From an uncultured Eubacteriales bacterium (GTDB lineage Bacteria; Bacillota; Clostridia; Oscillospirales; Acutalibacteraceae), in assembly GCA_934546985.1 (NCBI GenBank), contig CAKTEE010000005.1, positions 62,001 through 126,000 on the forward strand: DNA of 64,000 nucleotides. Reading direction: 5' to 3'. Below, piece by piece: positions 50,882 through 60,349 of the stretch; position 1 is the stretch's first letter; every line of letters begins with the position of its first letter. The notes under the pieces are model-generated. The model did not search any database and was not told where the DNA came from. It worked only from the letters and a program-made list of their open reading frames with translations. The translations under genes and the position numbers were made by a program.

Positions 50882-53800
50882 TTATTCCGTTCTTAATGCG
50901 ACAACAGGATCTTTTTTCGCCGCACTCCTTGATGGAATCAAGCCTGCAATCAATGACAGCGCTATGCTGATTAATATCAAAATAACAGCGGCAGGCAACG
51001 GCAGAATCGCATTCAAAGATGCAATACCCGTCAAATTATGCAAAATCAGATTAATTGGGATACAAAGTAAGTAAGTAACTACAACACCCAGCAAACCGGA
51101 TGCAAAACCAATGATGACTGTTTCTGCATTAAACATACTGGAAACATCGCTTTTAGAGGCGCCGATTGCACGAAGAATACCGATTTCCTTGGTACGTTCC
51201 TGAACAGAAATTAAAGTAATAACCCCTATCATAATAGACGATACAATCAGTGAAATTGCAACAAATGCAAGCAATACATAAGTGATGGCATCGATAATTG
51301 TTGTGACAGAAGACATCATAATTCCAACATAATCGGTATATTTAATCTGCGATAGTTCTTCAACGCCTTTGTTATATTCGGTAATGGCATTTTCAATGGT
51401 ATCTTTATTCTCAAAAGATGAAGCATAAATATGAATCGCAGAAGGAGATTCTAAGTCAACATATCCCATTTTGGAAAGATTATCTTCATAGGTAGATTCT
51501 GAAAACACCATAATTTCATCATAGTAAGCCGCACATTGTTCCGTAGTATAAGAAGCCAAGGTTTGGTCCATAGCAGCTGCAAGCTGGGCTGAATTCATTT
51601 TGGACATCTGCTCCTGAATATTCGCGGCATATTGCGTTTTTATCTGTTCCGCAACAGATTGCATAAATAAATCATTCAATTCTTCATCACTCATGGATGA
51701 AAGATAGGATTGAAGCGTTGCCTCATCTACTCCCATTGTCTGCGTCAATGCCTGCTTCATGGCATTTTCGATATCTGTACGAGTATATCCTTTGATTGCG
51801 TCGGCGGTCATGGCGTCAAGCTGATCTTGCGGCGGAATACTCATAATATCTACATAAGCAGCAGCCTTGCTCTTTTCATCCAATCCGGATATATAATTTC
51901 TCAGTTCCTTTTCTTTATCGGCATCGGATAAATCTCCGGTATTTGCTTTAAAAGGAAGGCCAGTTAAAATATCAGTATGGCTTTTTTCTATTTGTTCTGC
52001 AATGACTTTAGATTCTTTTGAATGTTCGATGATATACTTAGTCAAGTCATTGGTATAGCCAATGGAACCGGAAAGCATTGCAGACTGGGCGTTTTCACTC
52101 GGCCTGATAATACCTGTAACCTTCAGTGTCAGCCCGTTGTCATACAAATAACGAAGCCCTGCTTCCGTTTCTCGTAAATCAGTATAGACGCCGCTGTTCT
52201 CATCATAACTGTAACAATCGGAATTTAAAATCACACGGAAATTCATTCCGCATATCTCCTCATAAGACCATTGGGATTCCCCCATTTCAATATCCGTCCC
52301 CTTAAAAGCGGCATCCTGAATCTTATTGATACTTTCCTTTGATTCTAACCCAAGCGCGTATAATGTCATATCATCTAATTCGTTGTTTTCATCCAATACC
52401 AAAACAATTTCATCATAGCGATTCGGCCATGTACCATAAACTACATCGTATTGCTTCTTCAATAGTTCATTCACCGGCTCCCCATTTTTGCCGGTCAGCA
52501 TTTCCTGCCACAAATTTGCAGACATCATTCCCATAGAGTTTAGAGAGGAAGAGCCGCCAAACAGCGATGAATTTTCAGTTAAAGAAAACAGGGAGGACAT
52601 ATCTGTTCCCAGATATTCAGACATTAATTCCTGAAGCAAAACTTTTGTATCAGATTGGATAATGGAACCGTCAACGTATCTGGTATAAACAAGCAGACCA
52701 AGATCATAGGAATACTGGATACCGTTAACCGCCTGATCCAAACTTTTGACATCTTTTGTTTCAGCGGCGCTGCTGCATTCTTTTTCTAAATATTGCTTAA
52801 ATGATTTTAAATCATTTTCACTGCTCTCCAAATTATTAAGAGAAGTCAGCATATTATAAATTGCCGATTTTTTGTATACGGCGTCTTTTTCATGTTCTAC
52901 TTTTGAAGCATGCGTATTCATAAACGTTTCCATAAGGGAGGTCATATCCACAGACGTTTTTTCAATCGTCAGCGGGTAAGATGACAGTGCGTCCTCCTGC
53001 ACGGAATCAATATATGCAGTCATCCCCTGAGAAACTGCTAAAATTAAAGCGATTCCCATAATTCCAATACTGCCTGCAAAGGCAGTTAATGTAGTCCGCC
53101 CTTTTTTGGTAAAAAGATTTTTTAGGGACAAATTAAACGCCGTCCAAAAAGACATTGACGGCTTCTTTGCCTTTTTATTTTTCGCTTTTGCCGTCTGATC
53201 ATGCTCTGCTGCCGCCTGATATTCTTCCTCCGTAAGCGGTGCAGAATCATCTGTAATTTCCCCATCCAGCATCCGAATAATTCGTGAAGAATACCGTTCC
53301 GCAAGGTCAGGATTATGCGTTACCATAATAATCAATCGATTATGAGAAATTTCTTTTAAAATCTCCATAACCTGTACACTGGTTTCCGTATCCAATGCTC
53401 CGGTAGGCTCATCGGCCAGAATAATATCAGGGTCGTTAACAAGGGCACGAGCAATTGCCACACGCTGCATCTGTCCGCCGGACATCTGGTTTGGTTTTTT
53501 ATGTAATTGATTGCCCAGTCCTACTTGTTCCAGCGCTTTGACTGCCCGTTCTTTTCGTTCGGTTTTAGATACACCTGAAAGGGTTAATGCAAGTTCAACA
53601 TTTTGCAATACCGTCTGATGAGGGATAAGGTTATAACTCTGAAACACAAACCCAATAGAATGATTTCGGTAGGCATCCCAGTCTCTGTCTTTAAAATCTT
53701 TGGTTGATCTGCCATTGATAATAAGGTCGCCGCTTGTGTATTGGTCAAGACCACCGATAATATTCAGCATAGTTGTCTTTCCACAGCCGGAAGGCCCTAA

Positions 53801-53908
53801 AATAGACACAAACTCACTTTCACGGAACTTTAGATGAATTCCTTTCAGCGCATTAACAACGTCGTCTCCGGAAGGATAATTCTTTACGATATTACGCAGT
53901 TCTAACAT
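50882..53908 (-). CDS. Fused ABC transporter ATPase-permease (MacB/FtsX-type)
   Basis: A 1008-residue single-chain transporter. The N-terminal ATPase (about 1-225) has ILGPSGCGKTTMLN (Walker A), QMSGGQMQRVAIARAL (signature), IILADEPTGAL (Walker B) and VTHNPDLAERY. A charged linker leads to a first helix (about 285-305), then a very large extracytoplasmic region (about 310-870), and three C-terminal helices of the FtsX/MacB type with ERTKEIGILRAIGASKSDV. The ATG at 53908 follows GGGAG; 22 residues of possible upstream extension look unlike the family. Such mechanotransmission-type transporters export lipids or peptides or give peptide-antibiotic resistance. Substrate unknown. Confidence 0.9.
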   Translation of the reverse strand: MLELRNIVKNYPSGDDVVNALKGIHLKFRESEFVSILGPSGCGKTTMLNIIGGLDQYTSGDLIINGRSTKDFKDRDWDAYRNHSIGFVFQSYNLIPHQTVLQNVELALTLSGVSKTERKERAVKALEQVGLGNQLHKKPNQMSGGQMQRVAIARALVNDPDIILADEPTGALDTETSVQVMEILKEISHNRLIIMVTHNPDLAERYSSRIIRMLDGEITDDSAPLTEEEYQAAAEHDQTAKAKNKKAKKPSMSFWTAFNLSLKNLFTKKGRTTLTAFAGSIGIMGIALILAVSQGMTAYIDSVQEDALSSYPLTIEKTSVDMTSLMETFMNTHASKVEHEKDAVYKKSAIYNMLTSLNNLESSENDLKSFKQYLEKECSSAAETKDVKSLDQAVNGIQYSYDLGLLVYTRYVDGSIIQSDTKVLLQELMSEYLGTDMSSLFSLTENSSLFGGSSSLNSMGMMSANLWQEMLTGKNGEPVNELLKKQYDVVYGTWPNRYDEIVLVLDENNELDDMTLYALGLESKESINKIQDAAFKGTDIEMGESQWSYEEICGMNFRVILNSDCYSYDENSGVYTDLRETEAGLRYLYDNGLTLKVTGIIRPSENAQSAMLSGSIGYTNDLTKYIIEHSKESKVIAEQIEKSHTDILTGLPFKANTGDLSDADKEKELRNYISGLDEKSKAAAYVDIMSIPPQDQLDAMTADAIKGYTRTDIENAMKQALTQTMGVDEATLQSYLSSMSDEELNDLFMQSVAEQIKTQYAANIQEQMSKMNSAQLAAAMDQTLASYTTEQCAAYYDEIMVFSESTYEDNLSKMGYVDLESPSAIHIYASSFENKDTIENAITEYNKGVEELSQIKYTDYVGIMMSSVTTIIDAITYVLLAFVAISLIVSSIMIGVITLISVQERTKEIGILRAIGASKSDVSSMFNAETVIIGFASGLLGVVVTYLLCIPINLILHNLTGIASLNAILPLPAAVILILISIALSLIAGLIPSRSAAKKDPVVALRTE

Positions 53909-54128
53909 AACGTTTAACTCCCTTGTATGATTACTTGCAGACCCATTTGCAGACGTATTATATACCCATTTCAAAAACTGAAAATGAAATGGAAAAGAAC
54001 AAAAATGAAAAAAATATGAATTTTTTATGAAATAGCTATCCCGAAAAATAGATTTTATTGATAACCCATTTGAACCCTGCTTTATAAAAACATTCTTTTT
54101 ATCGTCGCTTCAAAAATTACAAGCATAA

Positions 54129-54164
54129 AACCAGCCGGACAACTGCATGCTTGTCCGGCTGGTT
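54129..54164 (-). terminator. Terminator of ftsZ
   Basis: AACCAGCCGGACAA (54129-54142) pairs perfectly with TTGTCCGGCTGGTT (54151-54164). On the minus strand it is followed by TTATGCTTGTAATTTTTG. Confidence 0.85.
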
Positions 54165-54182
54165 CCTGATAAAGTAAATTTA

Positions 54183-55352
54183 TTAATCGCCCTTGCGTTT
54201 AAAGATATTCATAATATCAAAATAATCATCGTCAGCAGAATTATCATCCTCAGCTTCAGCTGTTGGTTGTGACTGCTGTGATTGTGATGACTGTACTGGG
54301 GTTACATGTGACATACGGGTAACCTGCGCTGCTTTCTGTTGTGTATTCGCTGTCTGCTTTGCATTTGCAGGAGCTGCTTCCGGCAGCGGCTGATCTTCCA
54401 AACCAAACCCTGTAGCAATTACGGTAATAACCATTTCATCATCCAAGCTGTCATCAAACGCAGCACCCCAAATAATATTTGCATCCGGATGCGCCGCTTC
54501 TGTAATCAATGCAGAAGCTGTTTCTACTTCTTCAAGGCCAATATCAGTAGATGAAGTAATATTAATAATAACACCGCGGGCGCCATTAATGGTGGTTTCC
54601 AACAGAGGGCTGGAAATTGCCATTGTCGCCGCCTGCTCTGCTTTATCTTTGCCCTGTGCACGTCCAATACCCATATGAGCAAGGCCTGCATCCTTCATAA
54701 CAGAGGTAACATCCGCAAAGTCCAAGTTAACAAGACCGGGTACCTTAATCAAATCAGAAATACTGGCAACACCATGGCGCAGAACATCATCAGCAACTTC
54801 AAACGCATTTGCAAGGGTAATTTTGGTTGCAGACGCATATTTTAAACGTTCGTTTGGAATAACTACAAGGCTGTCCACCTGCTGGCTGATTTCAGCAATG
54901 CCTTTTTCTGCCTGCTGTAAACGTCGCCTGCCTTCAAAATTAAAAGGTTTGGTTACAATACCAACGGTAAGGATTCCCATTTCCTTTGCAACCTGCGCAA
55001 TGACAGGCGCCGCACCTGTACCGGTTCCGCCGCCCATGCCCGCAGTAATAAACACCATATCTGTACCTTTTAAAATCTGCGCAATTTCATCGCGGCTTTC
55101 TTCTGCCGCACGCTGACCAACCTCAGGCTTGCCGCCTGCGCCCTGCCCGCGGCTGACTTTTTCACCAATCTGCACCTTATGAGTTGCTTTGGAATGATAC
55201 AGCACCTGACGGTCTGTATTCACTGCAATAAACTCAACACCCTGAATCTCAGAAGTTACCATTCGATTCACCGCATTGCCGCCGCCGCCGCCAACGCCGA
55301 TTACTTTTATTTGAACTACATTGTCAAAATCATTATCAAGCTCAAAATCCAT
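54183..55352 (-). CDS. ftsZ: Cell division protein FtsZ
   Basis: Tubulin-like GTPase that forms the division ring. The 389-residue protein has IKVIGVGGGGGNAVNRM, the tubulin signature GMGGGTGTGAAPVIAQ, FEGRRRLQQAEKGI, VIPNERL and the T7-loop region NLDFADVTSVM. A variable Gln/Ser-rich linker (about 325-375) ends in the conserved C-terminal peptide DDDYFDIMNIFKRKGD, read as YFDIMNIFKR, which binds partners. AAGGAGG precedes the ATG. It has its own promoter after ftsQ. Confidence 0.97.
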   Translation of the reverse strand: MDFELDNDFDNVVQIKVIGVGGGGGNAVNRMVTSEIQGVEFIAVNTDRQVLYHSKATHKVQIGEKVSRGQGAGGKPEVGQRAAEESRDEIAQILKGTDMVFITAGMGGGTGTGAAPVIAQVAKEMGILTVGIVTKPFNFEGRRRLQQAEKGIAEISQQVDSLVVIPNERLKYASATKITLANAFEVADDVLRHGVASISDLIKVPGLVNLDFADVTSVMKDAGLAHMGIGRAQGKDKAEQAATMAISSPLLETTINGARGVIINITSSTDIGLEEVETASALITEAAHPDANIIWGAAFDDSLDDEMVITVIATGFGLEDQPLPEAAPANAKQTANTQQKAAQVTRMSHVTPVQSSQSQQSQPTAEAEDDNSADDDYFDIMNIFKRKGD

Positions 55353-55385
55353 TTTACATCCTCCTTATTATATCCAAACCCAAAA

Positions 55386-55420
55386 GGTACTAAATAACTC
55401 ATTATAAAATCAATAGTACC
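55386..55420 (-). repeat. Inverted repeat in the ftsZ leader
   Basis: GGTACTA (55386-55392) and TAGTACC (55414-55420) are perfect 7-bp arms around a 21-bp AT-rich loop. It begins at the predicted ftsZ transcription start, so it could be a 5'-end hairpin or an operator. Confidence 0.45.
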
Positions 55421-55449
55421 ATTTTAACACGCTTTCACTTAAATTTCAA
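55421..55449 (-). promoter_or_regulatory. Predicted ftsZ promoter
   Basis: Minus strand: -35 TTGAAA (55444-55449), 17-bp spacer, -10 TAAAAT (55421-55426) preceded by TGT (extended). Confidence 0.7.
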
Positions 55450-55496
55450 CATGAGAAACTTACGGAAACCTTAATTTTGACTGTTATTTTCTGTAA

Positions 55497-56579
55497 TTAT
55501 TGACTACCCTCCCCTTTGCTTTGTTCCGGCGCCTGTGTTGTCGCCTGCGCACTGGACGGCTCTGTTTTTTCAGGGCTGTAGGTTGCTTTTTTCAGCACGG
55601 AAAGGTCCAGCGACCCACGTGCATTCGCAGGCAGTTCATTAATTGCTGTCTTTGCAAATTCCAGCTTATATTCCAGATCTGTCGGGGTACCAAGCTTCAA
55701 CGTCAGGCGGTTATCAAATACCAGCCTGATATCCAGCGTATCCGTCAAATCCACAACATCAATATTTCCCTGACCGCTTAACGGCGTTGTTTCACCAATA
55801 TATTCCTGTTTTCCAATGTCACAGGAAGCAACGGCTGTCATGACTTTTTCCATGACCGGCCCTAAAGTATCATCTTTATAAACTGCAGTTTCTCCAATAT
55901 TACTGCTTGCAAACTCTACGCCTTTAATAACCGGCAAATTTACGGGAGCTGAAGCAAGCCCTGTTTCCAAAACCCTTCCAGCGGAATCCAACAGCGTATA
56001 AGTTCCCTTTTCTTCTATAACAAATGCGGCTGTGGTTTCCGTTACAGAAATTAAAATTTTTGATGGCAATATACGCTTAATATTAACAGCTTTAATATAA
56101 GGAAAATCGGTACTGATAGCTTCTTCCGCCGCCTTTATATCAGATAAAAACAGGTTGTCCTGCTCATGAATATCAATTTTAGCAATAATTTCTTCACTAG
56201 CATATTTGCTGTTACCCTCTACCGCTATTGTTTCAATATGAAAAAACACAGTGAGCGACAAAGTAATCCCAACACCCGCAACCAGCAGTAAAACCGCCGC
56301 ATATACAAAAAACTGCCTGCGCCTAATTTTTTGTTTGCGCCTGCGCGCCTGTTCTCGCAATGCCGCTTCCCGATCTTGAGACGGGTTAATTGCTGTACGC
56401 CTTTTTTGCGGAGAATGATTTCCCTGGGAATATCTCGTTGTCCCATTCCCCTGACGGGCTGTTTTTTTCTGTTTTGTCATCGAATAGGATTCATGGGCGG
56501 CCGGAGATGTCCCAACCACCCTTTTCTTTTTCTTATCAGGTGGGGCTGAACCCCTATGTCCACTGTTACTCATTCTCAT
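55497..56579 (-). CDS. ftsQ: Cell division protein FtsQ/DivIB
   Basis: A 360-residue bitopic division protein. A long basic cytosolic tail (about 1-90, rich in Lys, Arg and Gln) is followed by one transmembrane helix (FFVYAAVLLLVAGVGITL, about 91-112). The POTRA domain is FHIETIAVEGNSKYASEEII, read as IAVEGNSKYASEE, then LFLSDIKAAEEAI, and the FtsQ beta domain IKAVNIKRILPSKILISVTE. A Ser/Thr/Gln-rich C-terminal tail ends the protein. It overlaps murA by 14 bp. Links the septal peptidoglycan machinery with the divisome. Confidence 0.92.
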   Translation of the reverse strand: MRMSNSGHRGSAPPDKKKKRVVGTSPAAHESYSMTKQKKTARQGNGTTRYSQGNHSPQKRRTAINPSQDREAALREQARRRKQKIRRRQFFVYAAVLLLVAGVGITLSLTVFFHIETIAVEGNSKYASEEIIAKIDIHEQDNLFLSDIKAAEEAISTDFPYIKAVNIKRILPSKILISVTETTAAFVIEEKGTYTLLDSAGRVLETGLASAPVNLPVIKGVEFASSNIGETAVYKDDTLGPVMEKVMTAVASCDIGKQEYIGETTPLSGQGNIDVVDLTDTLDIRLVFDNRLTLKLGTPTDLEYKLEFAKTAINELPANARGSLDLSVLKKATYSPEKTEPSSAQATTQAPEQSKGEGSQ

Positions 56580-57837
56580 ATTGATCTTCCCTTTTAATTT
56601 TAGCGCCGACTTGTGTCAGACATTCCTCTATATTTTCATATCCCCGATACAAATGAGATGTTTCACCAATAGTGGTAATTCCTTCCGCAGAAAGCCCGGC
56701 AATGACCAATGCCGCAGCTCCCCGCAAGTCTGTAGACAATACGCAGGCACCGGAAAGCTTTGGAACACCTTCTACAATCGCCACACGGCCTTCCACTTTA
56801 ATATGGGCCCCCAAACGGTTTAGTTCTCCTACATGCTTATATCTGCTCTCAAATATGTTTTCTACAAACATACTGGTCCCGTCTGATAAAGTTGTCAAAG
56901 CCATCAGCGGTGCCTGTGCGTCGGTTGGAAAACCGGGATACGGCGAAGTACGCACCGTACGTACCCGCTGGAGCTTAGGCGGGGCACTAATTGTTAATTC
57001 CCTTCCTCGCAGAACGATATCACAGCCTGCTTCTTCAAAGGCAGGCAATACAGGCCCCAAATGTGCCGGAACAATCTCTTTCAGCGTTATATTTCCCCGT
57101 GTTACTGCCGCTGCAGCCATAAAAGTGGTTGCAACAATACGGTCAGAAATAACAGAATGCTCTGTCCCGGAAAGTTTTTCTACACCGTCAATTACAATCG
57201 TACCTTCTCCTGCACCATGAATACGTGCGCCGCAGCCGTTTAAAAAGTCGGCAAGGTCACTGATTTCCGGTTCCCTCGCTGCATTTAAAATAGTTGTTCG
57301 CCCCTGTGCAGTGGCAGCTGCCAGCATAATATTCTCCGTAGCACCCACACTGGGCAGCGATAATACAATCCTTGCACCCTTCATCCTTCCGTCAACCGTA
57401 CAGTCCAAATGTCCGTGGCTTTCATCAATCATCAGCCCAAGCTGGCGCAGAGAGGAAAGGTGCAGGTCAATCGGGCGGACGCCGATTTCACAGCCTCCCG
57501 GCGTTGAAACCCGCGCACGGCCTGCACGTGCGGCAATTGCACCCAAAAAAACAATGGAAGAACGCATTTCCCTCATTAACTCTTCCGGTATATCAAAGGA
57601 ATTAATTGCGGACGGATCAATAATAATTGTGTTCAGTTCCCTCGAAACCTTACACCCCAAGTGCTCTAAAATGGCAAGCGCTGCATCCACATCGAGCAAA
57701 TCCGGGCAGTTATGTATAATACACTGTTCCTGCGTCAGAATACATGCGGAAAGGATTGGCAGAACGCTGTTTTTGGAACCTTGAACTTTAATATCTCCAC
57801 TGAGCCTATGGCCGCCCTCAACAAGCAACTTTGACAT
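56566..57837 (-). CDS. murA: UDP-N-acetylglucosamine 1-carboxyvinyltransferase
   Basis: First committed step of peptidoglycan synthesis. The 423-residue protein has LSGDIKVQGSKNSVLPILSA, the Cys loop TPGGCEIGVRPIDLH (catalytic Cys, so fosfomycin-sensitive type), LPSVGATENIMLAA, PYPGFPTDAQAPLMAL and IFESRYKHVGELNRLGA. The ATG at 57837 is preferred for AAAGGG eight bases upstream. It stands where murB/murC/ddl are often found in this cluster. Confidence 0.95.
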   Translation of the reverse strand: MSKLLVEGGHRLSGDIKVQGSKNSVLPILSACILTQEQCIIHNCPDLLDVDAALAILEHLGCKVSRELNTIIIDPSAINSFDIPEELMREMRSSIVFLGAIAARAGRARVSTPGGCEIGVRPIDLHLSSLRQLGLMIDESHGHLDCTVDGRMKGARIVLSLPSVGATENIMLAAATAQGRTTILNAAREPEISDLADFLNGCGARIHGAGEGTIVIDGVEKLSGTEHSVISDRIVATTFMAAAAVTRGNITLKEIVPAHLGPVLPAFEEAGCDIVLRGRELTISAPPKLQRVRTVRTSPYPGFPTDAQAPLMALTTLSDGTSMFVENIFESRYKHVGELNRLGAHIKVEGRVAIVEGVPKLSGACVLSTDLRGAAALVIAGLSAEGITTIGETSHLYRGYENIEECLTQVGAKIKREDQYENE

Positions 57838-57883
57838 ATGAAACACCCTTTCGGCAATTATAACGTATGAACCATACTATGCG

Positions 57884-59011
57884 TCAGAGTGTTTCCTTGT
57901 TCATTAAACCAATGATTACTTCGCAGATACGGTTAACCGCGTCCGTAATCGCCATATTTTTTGCATTTTGTCCCAGCTTTTGTAGCTGCTCGGGGTTTTT
58001 CAGTAATTGGTCAACCATTTGCGTGAGTTTTTCGCCCGTCAGGTCTTTTTCCTCCAATATCATCGCGGCATTACGGTTAACCAATGCCATCGCGTTATGA
58101 TACTGATGATTTTCTGCAACATTAGGGGATGGAATCAAAATAGACGGTTTCCCCTGTATTTCCAGCTCACTTAACGTACTTGCTCCTGCCCTGCAAATAA
58201 CCAAATCCGCCGCCGCAAGGCAGCAATCCATATTATGAATATATTCTTTTACCATTACATGGGGTTCATGCTCTAAATTAACGCCGTTTTCTTTCAGTTT
58301 ATCTGGCATCCACAACCCGTATTGTCCCATTGCATGGATAAAGCAACAATCTTTTGCCCGATATTTTCTGGAAATCACCTCAATCATTGCTTCATTGATT
58401 TTACGGGCACCTAAACTTCCTCCAAAGGATAAAATCAGCGGGCGGTCATCCAAGCCAAGGGAAGCGCGTGCTTCTGCTTTGTTGGCCTTGGCAACCTCTC
58501 CCCGAACCGGAAGTCCGGTTACAATACAACCGTTTTTGGCTTTAATCAGAGGCTCCGCTTCTTTCACGGTAATCATTACCCTGTCAACGGATTTTGCCAG
58601 CGTTTTGTTTGCAACACCCGGAAAAGCGTTTTGTTCATGGATTGCCGTTTTAATTCCGAGTTTGACCGCCTGCCGAAGCACCGGTCCGCTGACATATCCG
58701 CCAAATCCAATCGCAACGTCCGGCTGAAACTCCAAAAGCAAGTCTCGCGCTTTCCGCGAAGCCTTGCTTAATTTACGCACCGTTGATAAATTACGCTTGA
58801 TATTCTGCATATTCAGCTTGCGCTGAAAGCCGGAAATATCAATGGTTTTAAAATCAAATCCGGCAGCAGGAACCAGCTTGGCTTCCAGATGGTCTTTCGT
58901 TCCGATAAACAGAAACTTTGCATCCGGATAGCGCTCCCTCAGTTCCCCTGCAACGGCCAGCGCAGGATTAATATGCCCTGCTGTGCCGCCGGTTGCAAAA
59001 ACAAACTTCAT
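57884..59011 (-). CDS. murG: Lipid II synthase (UDP-GlcNAc transferase MurG)
   Basis: GT28 enzyme adding GlcNAc to lipid I on the inner membrane face. The 375-residue protein opens KFVFATGGTAGHINPALAVA and has FGGYVSGPVLRQAVKLG, IHEQNAFPGVANKTLAKSV, LSFGGSLGARKIN and DLVICRAGASTLSELEIQGKP. The ATG at 59011 has GAGGTGA upstream; the GTG nine bases earlier lies inside this site. It follows ftsW by 13 bp. Confidence 0.96.
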   Translation of the reverse strand: MKFVFATGGTAGHINPALAVAGELRERYPDAKFLFIGTKDHLEAKLVPAAGFDFKTIDISGFQRKLNMQNIKRNLSTVRKLSKASRKARDLLLEFQPDVAIGFGGYVSGPVLRQAVKLGIKTAIHEQNAFPGVANKTLAKSVDRVMITVKEAEPLIKAKNGCIVTGLPVRGEVAKANKAEARASLGLDDRPLILSFGGSLGARKINEAMIEVISRKYRAKDCCFIHAMGQYGLWMPDKLKENGVNLEHEPHVMVKEYIHNMDCCLAAADLVICRAGASTLSELEIQGKPSILIPSPNVAENHQYHNAMALVNRNAAMILEEKDLTGEKLTQMVDQLLKNPEQLQKLGQNAKNMAITDAVNRICEVIIGLMNKETL

Positions 59012-59024
59012 GTATTTCACCTCG

Positions 59025-60314
59025 TCAGGTTTTTAAAACATTCGATGCACGGGATATGCCAAGGACAACCCCCATTTGGAACAAAAGCATAACCAGCGCC
59101 GTACCGCCATAACTAAAGAACGGCAAACTGATGCCTGTATTCGGTATAGTATCTGTAACAACAGCAATATTCAGCGCAGTTTGCAGACCAACCTGTGCCA
59201 CTAACCCAATAGCAAGCATTGAACCGAATTTATCTGGTGCTCGCATTGCAATTACAAAACCGCGATAAAGCAGAAGGATAAACAGAAGGATAATAATCAT
59301 TGCTCCGACAAAACCGAGTTCCTCACAAACAATAGAGAAAATAAAGTCGTTCTGTGGCTCGGAGACATAAAGAAACTTCTGTTTTGAGTTGCCAAAACCA
59401 ACCCCCAGCAAGCCGCCGGAACCGATGGCATAAAGCCCTTGATTTGTTTGCCAACGAGCGCCCAGCGGGTCGGAGTCCTTATCTAACCAAGACGCAATAC
59501 GTGTTGATGCATGCGACAACAAATCGGGAAATAAAAATATCATCGTCAGCAGTATCCCAACGCCAACTGCAACCGCTATAAACCAACCGGAACGCGCGCC
59601 GCCGACAAACATCATCACAGCTCCGATTCCCAGCACAAGCAGTGTGCCGGAAAGATGCGGTTCCTTATAAATTAACAGGCAGGTCGGAATCAAAATAAGT
59701 GCAAACGGGAGAATCCCATATTTAAACGTTTTCATTTTATCGTAGTTCACAGCAATCAAATGCGCAAAAAGTAAAACAATCGCAAATTTTGCTATATCCG
59801 ATGGCTGAAAGGTCATTCCAATCCCGGGGATTCGCAGCCAACGTTTATAATCCTTCATAACCGGCGGCACGAAAAGAACCAATATCAACAAAAAAGTTGA
59901 AACAATAAACAGCGGATATGCAAACAGGCGAAGTTTATGATAATCTACCTTTGAAACAGCAATCATAGCAACAACGCCGATAACTGCAAAAATAAGCTGT
60001 TTTTTAATGTAAAATAGGCTATCGCCGTTTTCATAATAATAAGCATACGCATGGCTTGCAGAAAACAGCATAGCAAGGCCAATGGTTAAAAGCGCCATAA
60101 CCAAAATGAAAAATGGTAAATCAAAACCACCGGTAATAAAAAATGGCTTACGCTTGCGCTTGGTTTTTTGCTGGCTTCTTACCGGCGCTTCCGGTTCAGT
60201 ATTTTGCCTGACTTTACGTGCAGAAGAAAGCTCACCCTGCTGTGCCCGCCTTGCACGGGTACGTTTTGGCACATCATCCGGAAGAACCCGTTCTGAACCC
60301 GACGTCTGGGCCAT
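59025..60314 (-). CDS. ftsW: SEDS peptidoglycan polymerase FtsW/SpoVE
   Basis: A 429-residue protein with a basic N-terminal tail (about 1-60) and ten membrane helices. SEDS signatures: FSASHAYAYYYENGDSLFYI, GIGMTFQPSDIAKFAIVLLFAH, KEPHLSGTLLVLGIG, LYAIGSGGLLGVGFGNSKQK, PQNDFIFSIVCEELGFVGA and PNTGISLPFFSYGGTALV. The catalytic Asp region is present. Position in the mur cluster favours FtsW or the sporulation paralogue SpoVE; sequence alone does not separate them. GGAGG precedes the ATG. Confidence 0.92.
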   Translation of the reverse strand: MAQTSGSERVLPDDVPKRTRARRAQQGELSSARKVRQNTEPEAPVRSQQKTKRKRKPFFITGGFDLPFFILVMALLTIGLAMLFSASHAYAYYYENGDSLFYIKKQLIFAVIGVVAMIAVSKVDYHKLRLFAYPLFIVSTFLLILVLFVPPVMKDYKRWLRIPGIGMTFQPSDIAKFAIVLLFAHLIAVNYDKMKTFKYGILPFALILIPTCLLIYKEPHLSGTLLVLGIGAVMMFVGGARSGWFIAVAVGVGILLTMIFLFPDLLSHASTRIASWLDKDSDPLGARWQTNQGLYAIGSGGLLGVGFGNSKQKFLYVSEPQNDFIFSIVCEELGFVGAMIIILLFILLLYRGFVIAMRAPDKFGSMLAIGLVAQVGLQTALNIAVVTDTIPNTGISLPFFSYGGTALVMLLFQMGVVLGISRASNVLKT

Positions 60315-60349
60315 CTCTTATCCCTCCTTATATCCTCAAATAAAACATC

